From the NCBI GenBank assembly GCA_947464185.1, contig CANHVY010000034.1:1-43003 (forward strand): a stretch of 43,003 bases of DNA, read 5' to 3'. A model generated the notes under the pieces. The model worked only from the letters and a program-made list of their open reading frames with translations. It had not been told where the DNA came from and did not search any database. The stretch is from Burkholderiales bacterium. GTDB lineage: Bacteria > Pseudomonadota > Gammaproteobacteria > Burkholderiales > Burkholderiaceae_C. Position numbers and translations under genes: made by a program. Shown one piece after another: positions 7,234-15,840 of the stretch; the stretch's first letter is position 1, and the number at the start of each line of letters is the position of its first letter.

Positions 7234-9447
7234 CTAGAAACGATAGGTGCCGATCACCCCGATGGTGCGGGGCCGCATCGTCGATACCGTTTCGGGTCCG
7301 AACACCGTGGACGACAGCAGCGGACGCTCATCGGTCAGGTTATTGACGTAGGCCGTCAGCGTCAGCTCTCCGATGTCCATGCCGAAGCGCAGATCCATGG
7401 CCGTGTAGTCGCCCAGCGTGCGCCGGGTAGCCGGTGTGTAGCCGCTCTGGTAGCCGCCCACATGCTGCAGATTGAAGCCTACGTTGGCAGGCCGTCCCGC
7501 CAGGGCGAAGTCATAGCGCACCGACGCATTGGCGGTGACACGAGGAATGCCCGCGCTGCTCGTGCCCCCGGGGGTGACGCCGCCGAAGGCGTCAAGACCC
7601 ACCACGTTGCGACTGAAGGTACTGTCGGTATAGCCCACGCCCGCCGCCAGGCGCAGCGCCGTCGTTGGCCGCGCCACCACTTCGATCTCGAAGCCCTGCA
7701 CATCCACCGACGCCCCCGGGTTAAGGCGCCCCAGAGAGTCGACGTAGGTGAAGCCCCCCACCGCCGGCGGCGAGGCCAGCGTCAGCTGCGGGTTCTTCCA
7801 TTTGGTGCTGTAGACCGCGGCATTCAGATTGACGCGGTTGTCGGCCAGCGACAGCTTGGCGCCGGCCTCGTAGGTCCACAGGCTGTCCGAGGTGGCGAAC
7901 GGCGGAACCACGAACGTCACGCCGGGCGGAATGGCCAGCGGGAAGTTGGTCTTGCCCAGCCGGAAGCCCTTGGAGGCTTGCACGTAGTAGGTGCTGCGGG
8001 TGTCACCCCAGCTCAGAGAGGCGTGCGGCGTGATCGGTGTTTCCTTGATGACGGCATTGTTCACCGTGGTGGCGCCGAACTGCGTCAGGTTGACCTGATC
8101 GTCGCTCTCGTAGCTGGTGCGCCGTACGCCCGCGTTCACGGCCATGCCGTTGGGGAACTTGTAGCCCAGCTCGCCGAACAGCGCTGACTGGGTACGGTCG
8201 ACGGCGGTGTTGCTGCCGAACGCGTTACCCAGGAAGGCCACGGGAGTGTCACCGAAGTTCGTTGTCTTCTCGTTCGACCAGAAAGCTCCGGCCGACCAAG
8301 TGAGCCCGGTCTTCACCTCGGACGACACCAGTCGCAGTTCTTGGGCTGACACCTTGGAGTCGAACCCCCCGAACAGCACCCACTTCGTATCGGCGGGCAA
8401 TCCAAAGGCGGCATTGAACGGTCCGAAGGATCCCGTCAAGTCACTCACATAGCGCGCCCTCTTGTCGAAGTAAGAACTGGCAGACACGATGTCGAAGCCC
8501 GGCATCTTGTAGGTGAACGACAGGTTCGCCGCCCGCAGCTTGTCGCTCTGCGGCTCGAGCACAGCCTTGCTGCTGATCAGCAGGTCAGTACCGACGTTGT
8601 AGACCGAAGACGAATCCTGCATCAGATCTTGCAGGTAAAGGCGGCCACTCACGTTGAGCTGCGGGGTCGGCTTTGCGAACAGCGCAATGCGCGCTCCGCT
8701 GGTGACGACCTTGTCGACATCCTTGCCCAGTGCCCCGGCATCGATCACGCCCGCCTGCTCGGTGCGGTAGGCCGTCAGGCCCAGGGCCACGACGTCCTTC
8801 GTCAGCGGCACCGAGACGCTCGCCACTGCCTCGTTGTTCCAGTCACTTGCGCCGTTCGTCTTCGACAGGCCCAGCCGTGCGTACGACTCCATCGCCTTCA
8901 GGCTGGGGTTGCGGGTGGTGATCTTGATGGTGCCGCCCAGCGATGCCGAGCCGTACAGCGTAGAGCGCGGGCCGCGGATGACGAGCACGTTTTCGATGTC
9001 GAACAGGCCCAGGTCGATGTTGCCATTGCCCTGCACCACGCTGGTCGGGATGTCGTCGATGTACATCGCCACGGTGGACTGCGTCAGGCCGACGGCCGCC
9101 CCGTCCGAAACCCCGCGAATGGCGACGCTGCGCGACAACGGTGTGCCTGCCTTGCTGAACACCACGCTGGGCTCCCCGGGCAACGCCTCTTCCAGGCTGC
9201 TGACACCACGACGTTCGAGTTCGTCGCCGGTAATGGCCTTCACCGACAGCGGCACCGCCTGCAACGTCTCGCTGCGCTTGGTGGCCGTGACGGTGACAGT
9301 CTCCACGCCTGTGTTGGCCGCCGGCGCCTGCTGCGCTGCCGCGCCCAGTGGGACGCCCAGGGCGGCGGCCAGGCAGGCACTCAGCGGCGACAGGCGCGGC
9401 GCCGAACGGGCAGACGAAGACCGAAGGTGGGAGCGGATGCGGGACAT
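7234..9447 (-). CDS. TonB-dependent outer-membrane receptor
   Basis: The start at 9447 is chosen because GAGGAG (complement of 9453-9458) lies 5 bases upstream and a signal peptide follows (cleavage near A38, GAAA|QQ). The frame is open further upstream to 9582 without these marks. The 737-residue product has a TonB-box-like TVTVTA, a plug domain from about residue 55 to 165 (SVAIRGVS, VLVIRGPRSTLYG), then a beta-barrel ending in GTYRF with a terminal Phe. No N-terminal signalling (STN) domain is present. Its role is energised uptake across the outer membrane; the ligand is unknown. It shares an upstream region with the divergent MFS gene. Confidence 0.93.
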   Translation of the reverse strand: MSRIRSHLRSSSARSAPRLSPLSACLAAALGVPLGAAAQQAPAANTGVETVTVTATKRSETLQAVPLSVKAITGDELERRGVSSLEEALPGEPSVVFSKAGTPLSRSVAIRGVSDGAAVGLTQSTVAMYIDDIPTSVVQGNGNIDLGLFDIENVLVIRGPRSTLYGSASLGGTIKITTRNPSLKAMESYARLGLSKTNGASDWNNEAVASVSVPLTKDVVALGLTAYRTEQAGVIDAGALGKDVDKVVTSGARIALFAKPTPQLNVSGRLYLQDLMQDSSSVYNVGTDLLISSKAVLEPQSDKLRAANLSFTYKMPGFDIVSASSYFDKRARYVSDLTGSFGPFNAAFGLPADTKWVLFGGFDSKVSAQELRLVSSEVKTGLTWSAGAFWSNEKTTNFGDTPVAFLGNAFGSNTAVDRTQSALFGELGYKFPNGMAVNAGVRRTSYESDDQVNLTQFGATTVNNAVIKETPITPHASLSWGDTRSTYYVQASKGFRLGKTNFPLAIPPGVTFVVPPFATSDSLWTYEAGAKLSLADNRVNLNAAVYSTKWKNPQLTLASPPAVGGFTYVDSLGRLNPGASVDVQGFEIEVVARPTTALRLAAGVGYTDSTFSRNVVGLDAFGGVTPGGTSSAGIPRVTANASVRYDFALAGRPANVGFNLQHVGGYQSGYTPATRRTLGDYTAMDLRFGMDIGELTLTAYVNNLTDERPLLSSTVFGPETVSTMRPRTIGVIGTYRF

Positions 9448-9663
9448 GAAGACTCCTCGGGGTTGAGTTGTGAAGACCGGGATGACAGCGATGGAGCGGG
9501 GCGCATCTGCCGCCCTTCCCGACACGATCGGGGGGGTGGAAGACCGTTGCGCGACTGTTGCATCGAGTTTACCCATTGTCAACTTTTTAGAAAGCCGTTA
9601 ACGTTGTTAGTATCCTCACTCGCAGCGATTTCTCTACCTCAGGCACCGGATCTAGCGAATCAG
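9448..9663. promoter_or_regulatory. Divergent intergenic region, TonB receptor / MFS operon
   Basis: 216 bp between divergent starts. An A/T-rich stretch at about 9576-9613 stands out. On the minus strand it contains a perfect -35 hexamer TTGACA (complement of 9577-9582) pointing at the receptor gene, but no good -10 at 16-18 bp. The overlapping palindromes GTTAAC and AACGTT sit at 9597-9605. Promoters for both directions are likely here but cannot be assigned precisely. Confidence 0.45.
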
Positions 9664-11034
9664 ATGACGACTAAAAGTACAGCCTCAGCGATTGTTGCCG
9701 GGCCACTCGCGGGCGCCTGGACTGCGCGTTCGCTGTTCGGGCTGGCGGCGCTGCTGGCGGTGCTGCTGCTGTCCACCAACCTGCAGATCCAGACGCTGCT
9801 GGTCGAGCCCATCCGCGCCGAGCTGCGGCTGAGCGATCTGCAGTTGGGGCAGCTTCAAGGCTTGACCGTGGTGACGCTGGGCGCGCTGGCGGCCTGGCCC
9901 ATCGGCTGGCTGGCCGACCGCTGGGACCGGCGCTGGGTGCTGGCACTGTGCGTGCTGGTGTGGTCGGCGGCCACCTACGGCGGTGGCCTGAGCCAGGGCT
10001 TCGACGGCCTGCTGTGGGCCATGGTGGGCCTGGCCATTGGCGAGGCGGCGCTGCTACCCATCGTCTATGCGCTCACGCCGCAGGTGGTGCCGGCGCGACA
10101 ACTGCCCGTGGCCAACGCCGCGGTGTACGCCACGCTGGTGCTGGGCGGTGGCCTGGCCCTGGTGGCCGGCGGCGCCGTATTCGACGCACTGGCCGTGCAC
10201 GCCCAGCGTTTGCCCTGGCCCGAAGGCACGCCCACCTGGCGGCTGATGTTCTTCCTTACCGCGTTGCTGGGCTTGCCGGTGGCGGCGCTGCTACTGGGCG
10301 TGCGTCTGCTGCCGACCCACCCGGCAGGTGAACACGCGGGGACGGTGGCGCCACCGTCGTTGTCGCACCACCAGTTCTGGCGCTATCTGCGCGAACACGG
10401 TTTGGCTCTGGCCATGGTGCAGGCCTCGTTGTCACTCGTCACGCTGGGCTGGTTCCAGCTGATGTTGTGGACACCGGCCATCCTAGGCCGCAGCTTCGGC
10501 AGCACGGTGGGGGGCGCTGGGCTCGACTTTGGGCTGGTCGTCACGCTGGCCAGTGCCGCGGGAACGGGTCTCGGCCTGTACTGGGTGACTCGTCCGCAAA
10601 ACCGCGACAACCCGCTGGGCAACTTCCGCCTGGTGCGCCACGGCACGCTGGCAGCGCTACCGCTGGTGGTGGCCATGGCCTGGGCACCGTCAGCGGGTGT
10701 GCTGCTGTTGCTGTGCGGGTTGGCGCTGACCTGCATCGTGATCGGCGTGTCGCAGGCGCCCGCCCTGCTGCAGCAGATGTCGCCCGTAGCGCTCCTGAGC
10801 CGGTCGATGGCACTGTTCCCGCTTGTGGCTCTGCCCCTTCGCGGCCTGCAAGCGCCTGCCGTGGGCCTGTTGTCGGATGCTTTCGGCCCGGGCTCGCCGC
10901 GCGGGCTGCTGCACGCGATGGTCATCGTGTCGGCCGTCACGCTGGCGCTCGGAGTGCTGGCTCTATGGCGGCTAGAAGGTCGCTATTCCGCGCTCGCCGC
11001 CCATGCACGCGCCACCCCCAAATCCAACACCTGA
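9664..11034 (+). CDS. MFS transporter
   Basis: The ATG at 9664 gives 456 residues; the frame stays open for over 1 kb upstream, but that is antisense to the receptor gene. The protein is strongly hydrophobic with about 12 membrane segments. It carries the major-facilitator loop motif WPIGWLADRWDRRWVLA between segments 2 and 3 (G...DR...R). No typical Shine-Dalgarno precedes the start, so the exact start is uncertain. It is the first gene of a 17-gene plus-strand run; the next gene starts 4 bp after its stop. It may import the pathway substrate across the inner membrane or export an intermediate; no close named subfamily was recognised. Confidence 0.88.
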   Translation: MTTKSTASAIVAGPLAGAWTARSLFGLAALLAVLLLSTNLQIQTLLVEPIRAELRLSDLQLGQLQGLTVVTLGALAAWPIGWLADRWDRRWVLALCVLVWSAATYGGGLSQGFDGLLWAMVGLAIGEAALLPIVYALTPQVVPARQLPVANAAVYATLVLGGGLALVAGGAVFDALAVHAQRLPWPEGTPTWRLMFFLTALLGLPVAALLLGVRLLPTHPAGEHAGTVAPPSLSHHQFWRYLREHGLALAMVQASLSLVTLGWFQLMLWTPAILGRSFGSTVGGAGLDFGLVVTLASAAGTGLGLYWVTRPQNRDNPLGNFRLVRHGTLAALPLVVAMAWAPSAGVLLLLCGLALTCIVIGVSQAPALLQQMSPVALLSRSMALFPLVALPLRGLQAPAVGLLSDAFGPGSPRGLLHAMVIVSAVTLALGVLALWRLEGRYSALAAHARATPKSNT

Positions 11035-11037
11035 GCC

Positions 11038-12363
11038 ATGTCCGTCTCCTTGCACCTGCGCCCTGAACCCTACCTGTACAGCGACTGGGTGCCGGTGCGT
11101 GCCAGCGGCTTGGCCCCTGGCCAACTCGTCACGATGGAGCTGGAGCACGTGGATGACGTCGGCCAGCGCTGGATGGCCACGGCCGAGCTGTGCGCCGATG
11201 CCGCGGGCGTGGTCGACACTGCCGACGCACCCAGCCGCCACGGCAGCTACCTTGGCGTCAGCCGCGACGGGCTGCTGTGGTCCATGGCCCCTGAAGGCAC
11301 CACCGACCGCACGTCGTTCATGGCCCAGGGGCGCAGCTACATGCACATGGTCGGCCAGCCCGGCGGCGACCGGTTGCAATTGCGCCGCCACACGCTGCGC
11401 GTGACGCACCAGGGCCGCGTGCTGGCAGAAGGACAGTTTTCGCAGACCCGGCTGGGCCCAGGCGTGCGTGTGCAGGAGCTGGCCGACGGCCCGGTGCGCG
11501 GCCTGGCCTTTCACCCTGCGCCCGACGCCACCCCACCCCGAGGCGGGGTGCTGGCGCTGACGGGTTCTGGCGGCGGCGTGGACACCGCCTGGGCACCGCT
11601 GCTGGCCTCGCACGGCATCCCGGTGCTGAGCGCCGCCACCTTTGCATGGCCCGGCCGCCCCGAGCTGATGCAGAACATCGACCTCGCCTACTTCGAGCAG
11701 GCGGCGTTGTGGATGCGGCAGCACTTCGGCGTGGAGCGCATCGCCGTGCAGGGCGGCTCGCGCGGGGGCGAATTGACGCTGGTGCTGGCGTCGTACCGCC
11801 CCGACCTGTTCTGCGGCGGCGTGGCCATGGTGCCCTTCCATAACGTGGTGGCCGGCTTCGACCACCTGCGCAACGTGCACGAGCAACCCAGTTGGGTGCT
11901 GAACGGCCAGGCGCTGCCCTATGCCGACGTGCGCCTGACGCTGGACGGGCCCGACGCGGCGCACACGCCCGACGGCCTGGCCGTGGCACCCGACTACCTG
12001 CGCGACGCCGCCAGCGACGAGGCCGATGCGCGTTGCGGCATCCCGGTGGAGCGCTGCAGCGGCCGTCTGCTGCTGCTGTCGGGCCGCGAGGACGCGATGT
12101 GGCCCAGCTGGTACGGGGCCGACCGCGTCATCGACCGCCTGCGCCGGCACGGCCTGGCGCACCGCGCCGAGCACCTGGCCTTCGAGAACGTGGGCCACTA
12201 CCTGGTGGCGCCGGGCCAGCCCACTTCGATGTGCGCGTCCCTCCACCACCCGCTGGCCAAGATCACGCTGGCCTGCGGCGGCCAGCCGCGCGCCACGGCC
12301 GAAGCGGGCCGCACGGCGCTCAACCGCATGCTGGACTTCTACGCCGAGCTGTTTGCGGTCTGA
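11038..12363 (+). CDS. BAAT/acyl-CoA thioesterase family alpha/beta hydrolase (paralogue 1)
   Basis: 441 residues with the two-part plan of the bile-acid-CoA:amino-acid N-acyltransferase/acyl-CoA thioesterase family. An N-terminal immunoglobulin-like domain (about 10-130) is followed by an alpha/beta-hydrolase domain. The triad is visible: nucleophile S241 in GGSRGGE, D352 in GREDAMW and H387 in VGHY. A Ser nucleophile (rather than the Cys of amino-acid-conjugating BAAT) favours thioester hydrolysis over transfer to an amino acid; that is family-based inference. It lies between the MFS and amidohydrolase genes, and a paralogue is at 15841. No signal peptide is seen, so it probably acts on CoA esters in the cytoplasm. 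Confidence 0.85.
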   Translation: MSVSLHLRPEPYLYSDWVPVRASGLAPGQLVTMELEHVDDVGQRWMATAELCADAAGVVDTADAPSRHGSYLGVSRDGLLWSMAPEGTTDRTSFMAQGRSYMHMVGQPGGDRLQLRRHTLRVTHQGRVLAEGQFSQTRLGPGVRVQELADGPVRGLAFHPAPDATPPRGGVLALTGSGGGVDTAWAPLLASHGIPVLSAATFAWPGRPELMQNIDLAYFEQAALWMRQHFGVERIAVQGGSRGGELTLVLASYRPDLFCGGVAMVPFHNVVAGFDHLRNVHEQPSWVLNGQALPYADVRLTLDGPDAAHTPDGLAVAPDYLRDAASDEADARCGIPVERCSGRLLLLSGREDAMWPSWYGADRVIDRLRRHGLAHRAEHLAFENVGHYLVAPGQPTSMCASLHHPLAKITLACGGQPRATAEAGRTALNRMLDFYAELFAV

Positions 12364-12391
12364 ACGTCATCCAAACCAGGAGCCTACGGCC

Positions 12392-14029
12392 ATGACCCCT
12401 CTGTCTGCGTTGTCACCGCACCCCTCGACGCGCCCGAGCGCCGCATCGCCCTGGCGCACCTGGTGCTGCCCATTGCACTTCATGGGGGGGTTTGCGCCCG
12501 ACCGGGACATCCGGCAGGGCTGGCTGGCCACCGCCGGAGGCGCCGCGGACACGGCCGCCTTGCAGTCGTTCTCGGACCAGACGCCAAAGACCCGCAGCGC
12601 CCTGTGCACCAACGACGAAACGCTCACCGCCGGCCTGCTGCAGCGCCTGGCCGCCGACCGCGTGCTGGTCTTCCGCAACGCCACCGTGCTGACGATGCGC
12701 GGCTGGGAAGCCCTGCCGGCGCACGACGTGTGGGTGCGCAACGGCCGCATCGAGGCGGTGCAGCCCACCGGCGGCGCGCTGCCCGAACACGCACGGGTGG
12801 TCGACGCCACCGGCAAGACGCTGATGCCGGGCCTGTCCGACATCCACGCCCACCCCTTCACCGCCCCCTGGGGCCAGGCCTTCGCCGGCATGGTGCAAGG
12901 CGGCGGCGACGGCCAGTGGTACGTGCTGCCCTATGCGCTGCAGCTGTGGGAGCTGCTGGCCTGCGGCATCACGCGCATCGAGGTGATGGCCGGATGCCCC
13001 GACGCTCTGTGGATGCGCGACGGCGTACGAAGCGGCCAGCTGGCCGGCCCGCGCTTGTCGGTGGGGAGCCCGTTGATCGACGGCGCGCCGCTCATCCACA
13101 CGCCGCTGATGAGCTACGCCGTGGCCGACCTGGAAGGCGGCCGCCAGGCCGGCGAGTTGATCGCCGACCTGGGCTATGACTTCGCCAAGCCCTACAGCCA
13201 CCTGCCGGCGGACGGCTACGAAGGCCTGATGCAGGTGCTGCAGCGCCGCGGCGTGCGCGTGATGGGCCACGTGCCGGTGTCGGTGGGCGTGGAAGCCGCT
13301 GTGCGGCGCGGCCAGCAGGGCATCGCGCACAGCGCCGAGCTCTTCTACAACGAGCGCGGCCCCGAGCGGCACGACCCGGCGCGGCTGGAGCGCCTGGCGC
13401 GCGTGATGGCCGAGCACGGCACCTGGCTGCAGGGCACCGTGGTGGTGAGCGAGCGGGTCGAGGCGCTGGGCGGCCGGCGGCCGCTGGTCTCGGTGGACGA
13501 GGCGCACATGCCGACCTTCCACCAGACGGTGTTCCACCGCGACAGCCCGATGCTGAAGATGATGGCGGCCAACCCCGAGAAGCAGTACCTCTACGACGAG
13601 ACCTACCGCCTGAGCTGCCTGGCCGTGGCCGCCGCCCACCGCGCCGGCGTGCGCGTGCTGACCGGCACCGACTACCCCAACCCTTACGTGGTGGCCGGCT
13701 ACTCGCTGCACGAGGAGCTGGTGCACCTGACGCAGCAGTGCGGGCTGATGCCGCACGAGGCGCTGCATGCCAGCACGCGCCGTGCGGCCGAGTACCACGG
13801 CGACCAACCCGAAGATGGCCTCGTGGCCGTGGGCGGCATCGGCGACCTGGTGCTGCTGGACGGCAACCCGCTGGACGACATCCACCACACCCGCCGTGTG
13901 CATGCGGTGCTGGCCGGCGCGCACTACATCGGGCCCGACGCGCTGGCCGCCGGCAAGGCGCGCATCCAGCAGGCTTATGCCGCTATGCCGCCGGTGGTGA
14001 TGGCCAGCCCGCCGGAGGCCGCAGCATGA
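12392..14029 (+). CDS. Amidohydrolase with N-terminal extension (paralogue)
   Basis: The ATG at 12392 follows AGGAG by 9 bases and gives 545 residues. The N-terminal extension of about 90 residues carries WRTWCCPLH, like the paralogue at 2761. Domain motifs: HxH (H152, H154), FAKPY with candidate bridging Lys K266, GHVP (H293), IAH (H313) and TGTDYP (D427). All expected metal and catalytic positions are present, so the enzyme should be active. It is the third amidohydrolase in the window. Its stop overlaps the next start (ATGA), which couples it to a VOC protein as at the other locus. The substrate is unknown. Confidence 0.9.
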   Translation: MTPLSALSPHPSTRPSAASPWRTWCCPLHFMGGFAPDRDIRQGWLATAGGAADTAALQSFSDQTPKTRSALCTNDETLTAGLLQRLAADRVLVFRNATVLTMRGWEALPAHDVWVRNGRIEAVQPTGGALPEHARVVDATGKTLMPGLSDIHAHPFTAPWGQAFAGMVQGGGDGQWYVLPYALQLWELLACGITRIEVMAGCPDALWMRDGVRSGQLAGPRLSVGSPLIDGAPLIHTPLMSYAVADLEGGRQAGELIADLGYDFAKPYSHLPADGYEGLMQVLQRRGVRVMGHVPVSVGVEAAVRRGQQGIAHSAELFYNERGPERHDPARLERLARVMAEHGTWLQGTVVVSERVEALGGRRPLVSVDEAHMPTFHQTVFHRDSPMLKMMAANPEKQYLYDETYRLSCLAVAAAHRAGVRVLTGTDYPNPYVVAGYSLHEELVHLTQQCGLMPHEALHASTRRAAEYHGDQPEDGLVAVGGIGDLVLLDGNPLDDIHHTRRVHAVLAGAHYIGPDALAAGKARIQQAYAAMPPVVMASPPEAAA

Positions 14030-14919
14030 AGCGCAATCTGGACCACGTGATCGTGTCGGTGCGCGACCTCGATGCCGCGGCCGAGGCCTACCGTTGCCTG
14101 GGCTTTACCGTGATGCCGCGCGCCGTGCACGAGAACCTGGGTACGGCCAACTTCATCATCCAGCTTCACGACAACTACTTCGAACTGTTGGGCGACTTCC
14201 ACAAGTACGCCGACCCGGCGATGCGCGAGTTCATGAGCGCGCGCTTCGATGGTGGGGACGGGTTGTCGATGCTCTCGCTGAGCTGCAGCGACCTGGCCGC
14301 CGACCGCGAGCGGCTGATCGCACGGGGCCACGGCCCGTCGGCCATCATGAACTCGGCGCGCAAGGTGGTGCTGGCCGACGGCCGTGCGGACGCCACCGCC
14401 AGCAGCTCGATGCTGAACTGGCGCGCCGCGCCGCGCCGATGGAGCACCCTGTTCTACAGCTTCCACGGCAAGCCGGACACCATCTGGTACGAGCCCTGGA
14501 TGACGCACCCGAACACGGCGCAGACGCTGGCCGGCATCACCTACTGCAGCGACGACTTCGCGGCCGATGTGCCCTACATCAACGACATGCTGTGCGCCGA
14601 GCCGGCAGAACACACCGCGCAGCGCTGTCTGTGGCACACGCCGCAGGGCGAGTTTCTGGAGCTGCTGAGCCCTGCCGCCCTGCGCGCGCGCTTTGCCGTG
14701 CCGGTGCCGGCCACACCGCCGTTCGCCGTGTGGCCGGTGGCACTGCGCTACCGCGTGCAGCGGCTCGACGCCTGCCGCCAGTGCCTGGAGACCGGTGGCG
14801 TGACCTTTGTCGAGCATGACGGCGTCATCACCGTGCCCGCAGCGCATGCCGCCGGCGTCATCAGCGAGTTCTCCGAGTCCTCCGACTACCCTGCACCACC
14901 ACCTGGAGCTCACCCATGA
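14026..14919 (+). CDS. Two-domain VOC-family protein (paralogue 2)
   Basis: 297 residues, starting inside the previous gene's stop codon (ATGA at 14026) and ending the same way into the next gene. It begins NLDHVIVSV, then NYFELLG, and its second half contains GEFLELLSP and VPAAHAAGVIS. It is paralogous to the protein at 4380. The first half has GLSMLSL where the paralogue has GLCHVSL, so one possible metal ligand is absent. Other Glyoxalase_3-like proteins also lack a His there. The reaction is unknown; tight coupling with an amidohydrolase in both copies suggests that they act in sequence or as a complex. Confidence 0.85.
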   Translation: MKRNLDHVIVSVRDLDAAAEAYRCLGFTVMPRAVHENLGTANFIIQLHDNYFELLGDFHKYADPAMREFMSARFDGGDGLSMLSLSCSDLAADRERLIARGHGPSAIMNSARKVVLADGRADATASSSMLNWRAAPRRWSTLFYSFHGKPDTIWYEPWMTHPNTAQTLAGITYCSDDFAADVPYINDMLCAEPAEHTAQRCLWHTPQGEFLELLSPAALRARFAVPVPATPPFAVWPVALRYRVQRLDACRQCLETGGVTFVEHDGVITVPAAHAAGVISEFSESSDYPAPPPGAHP

Positions 14920-15800
14920 AGATCCTCAAGCGCGAACCCAGCAACTCAATCGCCCGCACCGAACTCTGGACGGTGCAGGGCGACGCCATCGAGCACCCGT
15001 TCCTGGTCTACGTGACCACACCCATGACGCCCAAGCCCGAAAAGGGCTGGCACGGCATCGTGGTGACCGACGGCAGCCTGGGGACCGGTGCGATGTCGTC
15101 GATCGCCGGCTACCTGGGCATGGGCGAGATGCCCGCGGCGGTGACGGTGGCCATCGGCTACCCGCTGGACAACGCCATCCCGGCGGTGGTGGCGCGCAAC
15201 CGCGACCTGACCCCCGTACCCTGGCCCGAATGGGACGCGCCCTATGGCCAGTTGCTGGGCGCACCCGCACCGCCTTCGGGCGGCGCCGAGGCCTTCGCAG
15301 CCTTCGTGCACGACGAACTGATGCCCTTCGTCGAGGCCGAGGTGGGCGTGAACCCGGCCGAGTGGACGCTGGCCGGCCACTCGCTGGGTGGCCTGTTCGC
15401 CACCTACTGCCTGCTCACGCGCCCCGGCCGCTGCCGGCGCACCCTGGCGGTGGGCTCGTCGTACTGGTGGAAGCGACCGTACCTGTTCGACCGCGCCCGC
15501 GAGTTCGCCGCTGTCGAGCGGCCGCTGAACGTCTCGGTCTACCTGGCCGCGGGGGACCACGAGACCACTGCAGCCTTCAGCACCACCTGGCACCGTTACA
15601 TGGATGCTGACGTGTGGAAGGACTACCTGACGGTGATGCGCGGCATCCCCGACATCGTGACCGAGACGCGCGAGATGGCCACCATCGTGGCGCAGCGCTG
15701 GGGCACGCGTGTGCGCTGCGACATCCTCGACGAAGAGACCCACGGTAGCGCCGTGTTTGCCGCCTACAGCCGCGGCCTGCGCTGGCTGCACCAGGTCTAG
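14916..15800 (+). CDS. Putative esterase, alpha/beta hydrolase (esterase-D/IroE-like)
   Basis: 294 residues, translationally coupled by ATGA to the VOC gene. The alpha/beta-hydrolase core shows nucleophile-elbow GHSLGG (S156), an acidic residue in AGDHE (D214) and a candidate catalytic His in EETHGS (H276). The motif RNRDLTP and the overall plan fit the Putative_esterase family (PF00756), which includes siderophore esterases IroE/Fes and S-formylglutathione hydrolase. There is no signal peptide. It could cleave an ester or thioester of the imported compound. With two BAAT-type hydrolases nearby, this locus holds three separate serine hydrolases. Confidence 0.85.
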   Translation: MKILKREPSNSIARTELWTVQGDAIEHPFLVYVTTPMTPKPEKGWHGIVVTDGSLGTGAMSSIAGYLGMGEMPAAVTVAIGYPLDNAIPAVVARNRDLTPVPWPEWDAPYGQLLGAPAPPSGGAEAFAAFVHDELMPFVEAEVGVNPAEWTLAGHSLGGLFATYCLLTRPGRCRRTLAVGSSYWWKRPYLFDRAREFAAVERPLNVSVYLAAGDHETTAAFSTTWHRYMDADVWKDYLTVMRGIPDIVTETREMATIVAQRWGTRVRCDILDEETHGSAVFAAYSRGLRWLHQV

Positions 15801-15840
15801 CCGCCGCCATTCACTTCTCCACAGTCACAGAGATCCCCTC

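Noticed and set aside
6616..8187. Plus-strand open frame of 523 codons over the regulator and TonB receptor genes
   Set aside because: The His/Arg/Gln-rich translation has no domain pattern; both genes beneath it on the minus strand are well supported.
9576..9594. Possible third copy of the 1152/1299 palindrome upstream of the TonB receptor
   Set aside because: The best alignment matches only about half of the arm bases and has no symmetry, so it is not counted as the same site.
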